A stretch of 64,000 nucleotides of DNA from Rhizobium sp. R634 (GTDB lineage Bacteria; Pseudomonadota; Alphaproteobacteria; Rhizobiales; Rhizobiaceae), in assembly GCF_002211305.1 (NCBI RefSeq), contig NZ_LOKW01000025.1:1-64000 (forward strand), in the 5' to 3' direction. Below, piece after piece: positions 26,864 to 36,800 of the stretch (position 1 is its first letter; every line of letters starts with the position of its first letter). The position numbers and the translations under genes are program-made. The notes beneath the pieces were generated by a model, which worked only from the letters and a program-made list of their open reading frames with translations, had not been told where the DNA came from and made no database searches.

Positions 26864-27139
26864 ATGACGTCGCTTTCCCGGGAACTCCTCATCATCAACA
26901 AGCGCGGTCTTCACGCGCGCGCCTCCGCCAAATTCGTGCAGATGGTCGAGAATTTCGATGCCGCCATCACCGTTTCCAAGGATGGAATGACGGTCGGCGG
27001 CACCTCGATCATGGGCCTCATGATGCTTGCGGCAAGCCCTGGTTCGAGCGTTCTCGTCTCGGCAAGTGGCAGCCAGGCCGCCGAGGCGCTGGAGGCGCTG
27101 GATCAGCTAATCCAGAACAAGTTCGGCGAAGAAATGTGA
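26864..27139 (+). CDS. ptsH: HPr phosphocarrier protein
   Basis: A 91-residue HPr. The PTS phosphorylation site His17 lies in NKRGLHARASAKFV, and Ser48 in GGTSIMGLMML is the site used by HPr kinase, encoded two genes upstream. Both sites are intact, so it can accept phosphate from an EI-type enzyme and be modified by HprK. It ends the chvI-chvG-hprK-EIIA-HPr cluster. Confidence 0.94.
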   Translation: MTSLSRELLIINKRGLHARASAKFVQMVENFDAAITVSKDGMTVGGTSIMGLMMLAASPGSSVLVSASGSQAAEALEALDQLIQNKFGEEM

Positions 27140-27387
27140 GCTCATAGCGCCGCGCTTCTTTTGAGACGCGCAAGGGACGCTGTAGCACGTTTTGATTGCT
27201 GCATAATTCATCCTCAAATCAATTCCGATTGAAGGAATTATGCAGCGGGCAGAGATCATATAAACATATAAAGACTTCTTTATATCCTTATTGCCATCCC
27301 CTGCGAAGCCTGCTAAACGGCGAGCATGCCGTGCGCTTGCTTGCGCCTGCGCCAATTTTTGAGACGTTTTTCAGCCTGGAGACCTCT
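27140..27387. promoter_or_regulatory. Upstream region of ahcY with a 12-bp inverted repeat
   Basis: A 248-nt non-coding stretch. Its left part holds the palindromic element annotated at 27198-27246. The right part, to the ahcY start, has an AT-rich patch at about 27255-27290 that could hold the promoter. I looked for a SAH or SAM riboswitch fold and could not support one. Confidence 0.4.
27198..27246. repeat. Rhizobial palindromic element, family B
   Basis: GCTGCATAATTC (27198-27209) and GAATTATGCAGC (27235-27246) are perfect 12-bp inverted arms around a 25-nt centre containing AATCAATTCCGATT. From memory, variants of this element occur many times between genes in Rhizobium genomes; only this copy was found in the window. 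Confidence 0.75.
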
Positions 27388-28788
27388 ATGAGCACTGAAA
27401 AAGATTATGTCGTCGCCGATATCGGGCTTGCGGATTTCGGCCGCAAGGAAATTACGATCGCCGAAACCGAAATGCCGGGCCTGATGTCCTGCCGCGCCGA
27501 ATTCGGCCAGGCAAAGCCGCTGAAGGGCGCGCGCATCACCGGCTCGCTACACATGACCATCCAGACGGCCGTGCTGATCGAGACGCTGGTGGCACTCGGC
27601 GCCGAAGTCCGTTGGGCCTCCTGCAACATCTTCTCGACGCAGGACCATGCCGCTGCCGCGATCGCCGCTGCCGGCGTTCCGGTCTTCGCCATCAAGGGCG
27701 AGTCGCTCGAGGATTACTGGGTCTATACCGACAAGATCTTCCAGTGGGCCGATGGCGGCCTGTCCAACATGATCCTCGATGACGGCGGCGACGCCACCAT
27801 GTACATCCTGCTCGGCGCCCGCGCCGAAGCGGGCGAGGACGTGCTTTCCAACCCGCATTCCGAAGAAGAGGAAATCCTCTTCGCCCAGATCAAGAAGCGC
27901 CTTGCCGCTTCGCCCGGCTGGTTCACCAAGCAGCGCGACGCCATCAAGGGCGTTACCGAGGAAACCACGACCGGCGTCAACCGCCTCTACCAGCTCAGCC
28001 AGAAGGGCCTGCTGCCCTTCCCGGCGATCAACGTCAACGATTCCGTCACCAAGTCGAAGTTCGACAACAAGTACGGCTGCAAGGAATCGCTGGTCGACGG
28101 CATCCGCCGCGGCACCGACGTTATGATGGCCGGCAAGGTTGCCGTCGTCTGCGGTTACGGCGACGTCGGCAAGGGTTCTGCCGCTTCGCTTTCCGGCGCC
28201 GGCGCCCGCGTCAAGGTGACCGAAGCCGATCCGATCTGCGCCCTGCAGGCCGCCATGGACGGTTACGAAGTGGTTCTGCTCGAGGATGTCGTTTCCTCGG
28301 CCGATATCTTCATCACCACCACGGGCAACAAGGACGTCATCCGCATCGACCACATGCGGGAGATGAAGGATATGGCGATCGTCGGCAATATCGGCCACTT
28401 CGACAATGAAATCGAAGTCGCCGCCCTGCGGAACCTCAAGTGGACGAACGTCAAGCCGCAGGTCGACCTGATCGAATTCCCGAAGGGCAACCGCATCATC
28501 CTGCTCTCCGAAGGCCGCCTGCTCAACCTCGGCAACGCGACGGGCCATCCGTCCTTCGTCATGTCGGCTTCCTTCACCAACCAGACGCTGGCGCAGATCG
28601 AGCTTTTCACCAAGCCCGGCCAGTACGAGAACAAGGTCTACATCCTGCCGAAGCACCTCGACGAGAAGGTCGCGCGCCTGCATCTCGACAAGCTCGGTGT
28701 GAAGCTGACTCAGCTTAGCGAAGAGCAGGCTGCCTATATCGGCGTCTCGCCGAAGGGCCCGTTCAAGTCCGACCACTACAGATATTGA
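27388..28788 (+). CDS. ahcY: Adenosylhomocysteinase
   Basis: A 466-residue S-adenosylhomocysteine hydrolase, which splits S-adenosylhomocysteine to homocysteine and adenosine in the methyl cycle. The NAD-binding motif GYGDVGKGSA and the substrate-site segments EMPGLMSCRAEF, GARITGSLHMT and NIGHFDNEIEV are intact, and the C-terminus KSDHYRY is the conserved tail reaching into the partner subunit. The start MSTEKDYVVADI is family-typical. A strong terminator follows. Confidence 0.97.
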   Translation: MSTEKDYVVADIGLADFGRKEITIAETEMPGLMSCRAEFGQAKPLKGARITGSLHMTIQTAVLIETLVALGAEVRWASCNIFSTQDHAAAAIAAAGVPVFAIKGESLEDYWVYTDKIFQWADGGLSNMILDDGGDATMYILLGARAEAGEDVLSNPHSEEEEILFAQIKKRLAASPGWFTKQRDAIKGVTEETTTGVNRLYQLSQKGLLPFPAINVNDSVTKSKFDNKYGCKESLVDGIRRGTDVMMAGKVAVVCGYGDVGKGSAASLSGAGARVKVTEADPICALQAAMDGYEVVLLEDVVSSADIFITTTGNKDVIRIDHMREMKDMAIVGNIGHFDNEIEVAALRNLKWTNVKPQVDLIEFPKGNRIILLSEGRLLNLGNATGHPSFVMSASFTNQTLAQIELFTKPGQYENKVYILPKHLDEKVARLHLDKLGVKLTQLSEEQAAYIGVSPKGPFKSDHYRY

Positions 28789-28816
28789 TCTCATCATCAA
28801 TATCCACAAGATGTAG

Positions 28817-28853
28817 AAGCCGCAGCATTGACAAATGCCGCGGCTTATTTTTT
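28817..28853 (+). terminator. Intrinsic terminator of ahcY
   Basis: AAGCCGC-A-GCATT pairs with AATGC-C-GCGGCTT (one internal mismatch), followed by ATTTTTT. It lies about 30 nt after the ahcY stop. Confidence 0.85.
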
Positions 28854-28991
28854 GGACGCTCCCTTCCCGCCGATTCCCTTCCGAAGTATTGTTTTAAGAC
28901 TTGATTCGTGGCGTCGGACCCGATCCGTCCGCCCCGAAAATGGGATGTCTTGTCGTAATGCGGCACATTGAAGGACGGAGACATACCGCGG

Positions 28992-31577
28992 ATGTCGAAA
29001 ATGAAAAACAGCCTGCCCCGTCAGGCGGATGACGGCGCTCGCGCCGGTCGCCGCCCGTTTACGGCAGGCCAAGGATATAAATCTGCAACGGCGCACGAGG
29101 CCGCAAAGCAAGAGCATGGATCATTGGCGCGCTTCCTGAAAACCTGCGCGGCCGGCACAGCGCTTGCCGCGCTGGCGCGGCCGGTTCTGGCACAGACCGA
29201 GCAGCAGGCGGCGGCCTCGGCTCATCTCTTCACATCCTCGCAGGTGGTCGGCGTTTCCGTCGTCATCGGCGTCATATCGGCAGCGCTGCTTTCGACGCTG
29301 TGGCTCGTGCGCCAGCGCGGCAATCTGGAAAGCGAGAGCCGCGAAATCCGCTCGGCGCTTTCCGATGCACAGCAGCGCATTTCGCAATACCAGGCGCTGA
29401 TTGCCGACAAGAACCGGCGGATCGTCATCTGGGACGGCAATACGCGCCCCGAGCTTCTCGGCCAGCTTCCGCCGGAAACCGGCGCACCGCAGGACGGCGA
29501 GTTCCTGGCCTTCGGCCTGTGGCTGAAATCACGCTCGGCCGCCGACCTGGAAAAGGCGATCGACCGGCTGCGTGACGGCGCACAGAGCTTCGACATGGTG
29601 GTCGAAACTATTCGCGACGAAGTCCTCGAGGCGCAGGGCCGGGTTTCCGGCGGGCGCGCCTTCGTTCGCTTCGTAGCGCTCAACAATCTGCGTGCCGAAC
29701 TCGCCGAGCTCAGGATCGAGCGCGACCGGCTGATGACCTCGATCTCGGCCTTCCAGACCATGCTCGACGCAATCGACATGCCGGCCTGGCAGCGCGACCC
29801 GGCGGGCCGGCTGACCTGGGTCAACCAGGCTTACGGCGAGGCGGTCGAGGCACGCACGCCGCAGCAGGCGATCAATGAAGGCCGCGAGATGCTGACGACC
29901 GTGGCGCGCGAACGCATCCGCGCGACGACGACGCCGGAATCGCCCTTCCACGACACGATCTCGACGGTGGTGCGCGGCAACCGCACATTCTTCGACGTCG
30001 TCGACGTCAAGGTTCCCGGCGGCTCGGCCGGCATTGCGGTCGACGTTTCCGATATAGAAGCGGTGCGCGCCGAGCTGGAACGGACGCTGAAGAGCCACGC
30101 CGAAACGCTCGATCACCTCGCCACCCCCGTCGCCATTTTCGACGGCGACCGCAGGCTGCAATTCTACAACCAGGCCTTCGTCGCCCTCTGGGAGCTGGAT
30201 ATTGCCTTCCTCGAAGGCCGGCCCGACAATAGCGAGCTGCTTGAGCGGCTGCGCGCGGCCAAGAAGCTGCCGGACCAGCTTAACTGGAAAAGCTGGAAGG
30301 AAGCAGCCCTTTCCGTTTACCGCGCGCTCGACACGCAATCCGATCTCTGGCACCTGCCGAACGGGCAGACGCTGCGCGTCTTCGCGACTGCCCACCCGCA
30401 GGGCGGCGCCACCTGGGTGTTCGAAAACCTGACCGAACAGGTCGATCTCGAAACCCGCTACAACACGCTGGTCAAGGTGCAGGGCGAAACCATCGACCAT
30501 CTCTCCGAAGGTGTGGCGGTGTTCGGCCCCGATGGGCGTATTCGCCTGTCGAACCCGGCCTTCCGCGCGCTCTGGGGGATCACGGAGGCCGAAGCCAAGC
30601 CCGGCACCCATATCCGCGCGCTCGGCGAGGCCTGCGCGCCCTCCTACGACCGGCCGGACGGCTGGAAGACCTTTGCCGAACTGATCACCAGTTTCGACGA
30701 CGAACGCCGCTCGGGCCAGGGCACGCTCGAACTCTTTTCCGGCCTCGTGCTCGACTATGCCGTCATCCCGCTGCCGAATGCGCAGACCATGCTGACCTTC
30801 GTCAACATGACGGACAGCGTACGCGCCGAGCGGGCGCTGACCGAGAAAAACGAAGCGCTGCGCAAGGCCGACGAGCTGAAGAACGATTTCGTGCAGCACG
30901 TATCCTACGAGCTGCGCTCGCCGCTGACGAACATCATCGGCTTCACCGACCTGCTGCGCACGCAGGGCGTCGGACCGCTGAACGAGCGGCAGGCCGAATA
31001 TATCGACCACATCTCGACCTCGTCCTCGGTTCTGCTGACGCTCGTCAACGATATTCTCGACCTGGCGACCGTCGATGCCGGCATCATGCGGCTGAACTAT
31101 GCGGAGATCGATCTCAACGACCTGCTCGACGACGTCTCGATGCAGATCGCCGATCGCCTTCATGAGAGCGGCGTGGCGCTCGAAATCACCGCGCCGGCCT
31201 ATCTCGGCTCGATCGTCGCCGATCCGCAGCGGCTGAAGCAAATCCTGCTGAAACTGCTTTCCAATGCCGCGAATTTCTCGCCCGAGGGCACTTCGATCTC
31301 GCTGGAATGCCGCCGCGAAGGCACCGATTTCGTCTTCGCCGTCAGGGATAACGGCCCCGGCATCTCCCCCGACATGATCGCGACCGTCTTCGACCGCTTT
31401 GCGACGGGAGCAAAAAGCGGTAAACGCGGCGGCGCCGGCCTCGGCCTCTCGATCGTCGACAGTTTCGTCAGCCTGCATCATGGCGACGTGACGATCGACA
31501 GCGAACCGGGCAAGGGCACGACGGTGGTCTGCCGCATCCCTTCGGTCGATATCCCGCATTCCGCCGCCGCCGAATGA
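28992..31577 (+). CDS. divL: DivL, cell-cycle pseudo-histidine kinase
   Basis: An 861-residue PAS-domain kinase. A membrane segment lies near residues 80-105 (VVGVSVVIGVISAALLSTLW), a coiled-coil stretch follows, then several PAS-like domains (about 250-600). In the H-box HVSYELRSPLTNIIGFTD the usual His is Tyr639, the hallmark of DivL, which in Caulobacter controls CckA instead of acting as a classic kinase. The ATPase domain keeps LLSNAANFSPEG, VRDNGPGIS and GGAGLGLSIVDSF. Gene order next to ahcY and tsaE supports the call. The ATG at 28992 was chosen; a TTG eight codons upstream is possible. Stop and tsaE start overlap (ATGA). Confidence 0.88.
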   Translation: MSKMKNSLPRQADDGARAGRRPFTAGQGYKSATAHEAAKQEHGSLARFLKTCAAGTALAALARPVLAQTEQQAAASAHLFTSSQVVGVSVVIGVISAALLSTLWLVRQRGNLESESREIRSALSDAQQRISQYQALIADKNRRIVIWDGNTRPELLGQLPPETGAPQDGEFLAFGLWLKSRSAADLEKAIDRLRDGAQSFDMVVETIRDEVLEAQGRVSGGRAFVRFVALNNLRAELAELRIERDRLMTSISAFQTMLDAIDMPAWQRDPAGRLTWVNQAYGEAVEARTPQQAINEGREMLTTVARERIRATTTPESPFHDTISTVVRGNRTFFDVVDVKVPGGSAGIAVDVSDIEAVRAELERTLKSHAETLDHLATPVAIFDGDRRLQFYNQAFVALWELDIAFLEGRPDNSELLERLRAAKKLPDQLNWKSWKEAALSVYRALDTQSDLWHLPNGQTLRVFATAHPQGGATWVFENLTEQVDLETRYNTLVKVQGETIDHLSEGVAVFGPDGRIRLSNPAFRALWGITEAEAKPGTHIRALGEACAPSYDRPDGWKTFAELITSFDDERRSGQGTLELFSGLVLDYAVIPLPNAQTMLTFVNMTDSVRAERALTEKNEALRKADELKNDFVQHVSYELRSPLTNIIGFTDLLRTQGVGPLNERQAEYIDHISTSSSVLLTLVNDILDLATVDAGIMRLNYAEIDLNDLLDDVSMQIADRLHESGVALEITAPAYLGSIVADPQRLKQILLKLLSNAANFSPEGTSISLECRREGTDFVFAVRDNGPGISPDMIATVFDRFATGAKSGKRGGAGLGLSIVDSFVSLHHGDVTIDSEPGKGTTVVCRIPSVDIPHSAAAE

Positions 31578-33085
31578 CGACCGGCGACGCGATCTCGCTT
31601 TTCCTGAAGGACGAGGCGGCCACCATTCGCTTCGGAGAAGATCTGGCGCTCGCCCTGAAGGCCGGCGATTGCCTGGCGCTCTCGGGCGATCTCGGCGCCG
31701 GAAAATCCTCGCTCGCACGCGCCATCCTGCGCGCCATGGCCGATGACGAGGGTCTGGAGGTTCCAAGCCCGACCTTCACGCTGGTGCAATCCTACGATCT
31801 CAGAATCCCCGTTTCGCACTTCGATCTCTACCGGCTGGGCGACCCGGCCGAACTGACAGAACTCGGTTTCGACGAGGCACTGCAGAACGGCATCTGCCTG
31901 GTCGAATGGCCCGAGATGGCGCAAGGCGAATTGCCTGAAACACGCATCTCGCTGCGGCTCGACCATGAAGGCGCCGGCCGCCGCGCGACGATTGCGGCGG
32001 CTGAAAAAACCGCGGCCCGTATCCGCCGCGTGCTTGATATCCGCAGCTTCCTTGCCGATGCCGGCTATGGGGAAGCCAGGCGGCGGTTTCTGATTGGCGA
32101 TGCGTCGCTGCGCGCCTATGAATCCGTCTATCCAAAAAAGGGAAAACGCAAGATCCTGATGGACTGGCCGCCGCTGCCGGACGGGCCGCCGGTGCTGGAC
32201 GGCAAGCCTTACCCCAAGGTCGCCCATCTCGCGGAAAACGCCTATCCTTTCGTGGCGATCGCCAATGCTTTGCGCGAACGCGGCTTTGCCGCGCCGGAGA
32301 TCTACAAGGTCGATTACGAGCGGGGCATCCTGCTGATCGAGGACCTTGGCAGCGAAGGCGTGCTCGATGAAGCCGGGCGGCCGATCGCCGAGCGTTACCG
32401 GCAAAGCGTCGCCTGCCTTGCGCATCTTCATTCCATGCAGTTTCCGAGGGATATCCCGGTCTCAGCCACGCATACGCATCACATTCCCGACTTCGACCGC
32501 ACGGCGATGAAGATGGAAGTGCGGCTGGTGCTCGACTGGCATATTGCCTGGAAGCGCGGCACGCCGCCGACGGATGCCGAGCGCGAGGAATATCTCGCGA
32601 TCTGGGACGATCTGATCGACGAGCTGAAATCAGCTGAAATCAATCTGCTGCTTCGCGACTTCCATTCGCCGAATATCATCTGGCGCGGGCATGAAAGCGG
32701 CGTCCGCAAGATCGGCATCATCGACTTCCAGGATTCGATGATCGGGCCGACCGCCTATGACCTTGCCTCCATCGTCCAGGATGCGCGCGTCACCATCGAA
32801 CCGGATCTTTTCAGGCAGCTGATGGACGATTACCTGACGATCCGTCGGGCGCAGGCGGGCTTCGACGAAGCCGAATTCATGAAGGCCTGGGCCATCATGT
32901 CGGCGCAGCGCAATTGCAAGCTTGCCGGTCTCTGGGTGCGGCTGTTGCAGCGTGACGGCAAGTCCGGCTATCTCAAACATATGCCGCGAACGCTTGCCTA
33001 TCTCCGGGTCGCGCTCGAGCACGAAACGCTTGCCCCCTTGCGCGATTGGTGCGCAAGGGCTGGAATAGGCCAAAGCGAATCATAA
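31574..33085 (+). CDS. tsaE: TsaE - AmgK fusion: tRNA t6A ATPase joined to a sugar kinase
   Basis: A 503-residue two-domain protein. Residues about 1-155 are TsaE, the ATPase of tRNA threonylcarbamoyladenosine synthesis, with Walker A GDLGAGKS (38-45), SPTFTLVQSYD and HFDLYRLGDPAEL. Residues about 170-500 are an aminoglycoside-phosphotransferase-like kinase closest in pattern to AmgK (anomeric MurNAc/GlcNAc kinase): IEDLGSEGVLD, LLLRDFHSPNIIW with Asp362 as probable base, and GIIDFQDSMIGPTAYDLAS. The usual HRD is LRD here. Stand-alone TsaE is about 150 residues. The next gene is MurU-like, which fits peptidoglycan sugar recycling. Confidence 0.88.
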   Translation: MTTGDAISLFLKDEAATIRFGEDLALALKAGDCLALSGDLGAGKSSLARAILRAMADDEGLEVPSPTFTLVQSYDLRIPVSHFDLYRLGDPAELTELGFDEALQNGICLVEWPEMAQGELPETRISLRLDHEGAGRRATIAAAEKTAARIRRVLDIRSFLADAGYGEARRRFLIGDASLRAYESVYPKKGKRKILMDWPPLPDGPPVLDGKPYPKVAHLAENAYPFVAIANALRERGFAAPEIYKVDYERGILLIEDLGSEGVLDEAGRPIAERYRQSVACLAHLHSMQFPRDIPVSATHTHHIPDFDRTAMKMEVRLVLDWHIAWKRGTPPTDAEREEYLAIWDDLIDELKSAEINLLLRDFHSPNIIWRGHESGVRKIGIIDFQDSMIGPTAYDLASIVQDARVTIEPDLFRQLMDDYLTIRRAQAGFDEAEFMKAWAIMSAQRNCKLAGLWVRLLQRDGKSGYLKHMPRTLAYLRVALEHETLAPLRDWCARAGIGQSES

Positions 33086-33098
33086 GTTCCGGATCAGC

Positions 33099-33830
33099 AT
33101 GACGATCAGACAAGCCATGGTACTGGCCGCGGGTCTCGGGACCCGTATGCGCCCGATCACCGACACGATCCCGAAGCCGCTGGTGAAGATCGACGGCAAA
33201 CCGATGATCGACTATGCGCTGGATTCGCTCGTCGCTGCCGGCGTCGAACGGGCCGTCGTCAACGTCCACCATCACGCCGGCCAGATGCTCGACCATCTTG
33301 GGAAATATCGCGGCCTCGACATCGTCATATCAGACGAGCGGGAGGCGCTGTTGAATTCCGGCGGCGGGCTGGCGAAGGGCCTGACGCTGCTCGGCCGCGA
33401 TAACCTCTTCGTCATGAACGCTGATCTCTTCTGGATCGGTGAAAAGCCGGGGCGGCCGACGAATCTCCAACGCTTAGCCGGATTCTTCGATGCCGCGCGC
33501 ATGGACATGGCGCTGCTCTGCGTCCGGATTGAGGATACGACCGGTCATAACGGCAAGAATGATTTCAGCCTTGCCGCGGACGGCCAGCTGACCCGGTATC
33601 GCGACGATCCGTCCAATCCCGTCGTCTATGCCGGGGCGATTGTCATGAACCCGGCGCTGTTCGACGATGCGCCACAGGATGCCTTCAACCTCAATATCTA
33701 TTTCGACCAGGCGATCGCGCGCGGCCGGCTGTTCGGCATGGTGCTCGAAGGCCATTGGCTGACTGTGGGCACACCGGAGGCGATCGGCGAAGCGGAGGAA
33801 ACGATCCGCAGGTTGCGGGCGTTCGCGTGA
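33099..33830 (+). CDS. murU: Nucleotidyltransferase, MurU-like (MurNAc-1-P uridylyltransferase)
   Basis: A 243-residue sugar nucleotidyltransferase. The nucleotide loop is VLAAGLGTRMRPITD, followed by IPKPLVKIDGKPMIDYALD and the metal-binding Asp in FVMNADLFW. It lies 13 nt after the TsaE-AmgK gene. In Pseudomonas AmgK and MurU act in sequence to turn recycled MurNAc into UDP-MurNAc, bypassing MurA and fosfomycin. That role is likely here by neighbourhood, but the family also includes other sugar-1-phosphate transferases. Confidence 0.82.
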   Translation: MTIRQAMVLAAGLGTRMRPITDTIPKPLVKIDGKPMIDYALDSLVAAGVERAVVNVHHHAGQMLDHLGKYRGLDIVISDEREALLNSGGGLAKGLTLLGRDNLFVMNADLFWIGEKPGRPTNLQRLAGFFDAARMDMALLCVRIEDTTGHNGKNDFSLAADGQLTRYRDDPSNPVVYAGAIVMNPALFDDAPQDAFNLNIYFDQAIARGRLFGMVLEGHWLTVGTPEAIGEAEETIRRLRAFA

Positions 33831-33834
33831 GCTT

Positions 33835-36800
33835 ATGGCGGAGCGGCACCAGCCACGCATTCTGACGATCCCGGCGGGCCTTCCCTTCCTGAAAACCCTG
33901 GCGGCGACACTGTGCGACGGCCGGCTGACGCCTCTCTTCCGGCATGAGGCCGACGATCCGCTGTCGCTCGCGGGGGTGACGATCTACCTGCCGACCCGGC
34001 GCGCCGTGCGCGTGCTGCGCTCGGAATTCGTCGATGTGCTCGGCGGCCGCTCGGCGATTCTGCCCGTCATCCGTCCGCTCGGCGAAACCGATGACGACAG
34101 CGGCTATTTCGACGAAGCGCTGCCGGCGACCATCGACCTCGCCCAGCCGCTGTCGAACACCGCCCGCCTGCTGGAGCTTGCCCGCCTCATCCTTGCCTGG
34201 CGAAACAAGCTGCCGGAGATCGTCCGCCACATTCATTCGGACTCGCCGCTCGTGGCGCCGGCAAGTCCCGCGGACGCGATCTGGCTCGCCCGCAATCTCG
34301 CGGAGCTGATCGATTCCATCGAGACCGAGGATCTCGACTGGTCGGAGCTGTCGAAGCTCGACACCGGCGACTATGCCGCCTGGTGGCAGCTGACGGCGGA
34401 ATTCCTGCAGATCGCCAGCGCATTCTGGCCGGCACGGCTTTCCGAGCTCGGCAAATCTTCGCCGGCGCGGCACCGGAACGCCATTCTCCGGGCTGAGGCA
34501 AACAGGCTTTCGACAATGACGCCGACCGGGCCGATCATCATTGCCGGTTCGACGGGCTCCGTTCCCGCCACCGCCGATCTCATCGCCGCCGTCGCCAATC
34601 TGCCCGAGGGCGTGATCGTGCTGCCTGGGCTCGATCTCTCCATGCCGGATCGTCACTGGCCGATGGTCGCGCCGGAGCCGGCGCCCGGACAACATGCCAA
34701 CCCCGCAAGCCGCAGCCATCCGCAATATGGCCTGTCATCGCTGCTGAAGCGGCTGAAACTCACGCGTGCCGACGTCGCGCCCCTCGATGGCCCCGAGGCC
34801 GATCTCGATCGGCGCGCCGAAATCCTGTCACGCGCGCTCACTCCGTCCGAGGCAACCAGCGACTGGGGCGCCTGGAAGAACGACCTGCCCGCCGGCGCCC
34901 TATCCTCGGCCTTTGCCGAGGTTTCGCTGATCGAAGCCGCCAACGAGCGCGAAGAAGCGACCGCGATCGCCATTGCGCTGCGGCTCGCGCTGGAAAGGCC
35001 GGGCCAGGATGGCGAGAGCCGGGCGGCGCTGATCACGCCGGACCGCAATCTCGCCCGGCGTGTAATGGCCGAGCTCTCCCGCTTCGGCATCCTCGCCGAC
35101 GATTCGGCCGGCACGCCGCTTGCAGCCACGCCGCAGGGCACGCTGCTGCAATTGCTCCTGGAGGCAGCGCTGCGGCCGGGCGATCCGGTGGCGATCGTCT
35201 CACTGCTCAAACATCCGCTCGCCCGTTTCGGACTGGAACGCGACGCGCTGATTTCCGCCACCGAGGCGCTCGAGCTGCTGGCGCTGCGCGGCGGCGTGGC
35301 CGAGGTGGATATCGGTGCACTCGAACCGCTGCTTACCCATCAGCTTGCCGAACAAGCCCTGGACAGGCACGCGCCGCAATGGCGAAAGACGCTTCCGCCC
35401 GAGGCAGCCGATGCCGCCTACGAGCTCGCGCGCCGGGTCCAGCGGGCAACCGAGCCTCTGGCTTCGGCGCTGATGCGGCACCGGCCGGAAGATCGCGGTC
35501 GAACGGCAAGCTTTACCTTGTCCGACTGGGCGGAGCGCACCGGCCGTTGCCTGGAAGCTGTCGCGGTGGATCCGAAAGGCAACCTTGCCGATCTCTGGTC
35601 CAATGAAGCGGGCGATGCGCTCGCCTCGCTGCTCGGTGAAGTCATCGATACGGACGGCCAGATGGAAGCCGACGGACCGCAATGGATCGACATCATGGCG
35701 GCCCTTGCCGCCGGCCATGCGGTCAAGCCACGGGCGCTCAGCCATCCCCGGCTCTTCGTCTTCGGCACGCTGGAAGCCCGCCTGCAGAGCGTAGATACGA
35801 TGATCCTCGGCGGCTTGAACGAAGGCTCCTGGCCAGGGCAGACCGCCAACAATCCCTTCATCCCGCGCATGATGAAGACGGAAATCGGCCTGGAGCCGCC
35901 GGAACGGCGCATCGGCCAGCTGGCGCATGATTTCGAGATGGCGAACGGCACGCGACATCTGATCTATTCGAGAGCGCTGCGCCAGGGTTCGACGCCGACC
36001 GTCGCCTCGCGTTGGCTGCAGCGGTTATTGGCGCTCGGCGGCGAGGCGTTCGAAGCGGAATTGAAAGGACGCGGCAACCGGTTCCTGCAATGGGCGGGCC
36101 TCATCGACCGAGGCGAGGTGCAAGCTCCGGCGCAGCGGCCCTCGCCGAAACCGCCGCTGGCGCTGCAGCCGAAATCCTATTCCTTCAGCGAAGTCGGCCG
36201 GCTGCGCCGTGATCCCTATGCGATCTATGCGCGCCGTGTTCTGCGGCTCGACCCCGTCGATGCATTCAATCGGGAGCCGGGAGCGGCCGAACGCGGCACG
36301 CTCTATCACAAGATCATCGACCGGTTCATCCGCGAGGCGCATGTCGCGGGCACGCCGGAAGCGGTTGCGGCGATGGAACGCATCCTTTCCGAGCTTTTCG
36401 ACATGGAGAAGCTGCCGCCGCATATCGACGCCGTGTGGCGGCCACGCTTCCGTGAGGTGGCCCGCGCCTTCCTCGCATGGGAAGCCGACCGGCGGCCGGG
36501 CATTCGCAAGACGCTGACGGAGGTGCGGGGCGGCGTCGAGCTGGAGCCGATCAATATCCGGCTCACCGGCGTCGCGGACCGTATCGACGTAGTGGGACCG
36601 AACGGCGCCGATATCATCGACTACAAGACCGGCTACAATCCCTCGCCGGCGCAGGCGCGCGCGCTTCTCGATCCGCAGCTTGCTCTCGAGGCGGCAGCGC
36701 TCAGCGCCGGCGCCTTCCGCGATGCCGGCAGCCTCGTGCCGCAGGATCTGCTCTATGTCCGCCTGCGGCCGGGACGGCGTTTTCTGGTCGACACCGTCAA

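Noticed and set aside
27140..27387. SAH or SAM riboswitch upstream of ahcY
   Set aside because: I looked for conserved stem-loop and core bases and saw only the family B palindrome; no support for a riboswitch fold.
29529..31766. 745-codon open frame on the minus strand over divL
   Set aside because: Antisense shadow running across the divL-tsaE junction; no recognisable domain.
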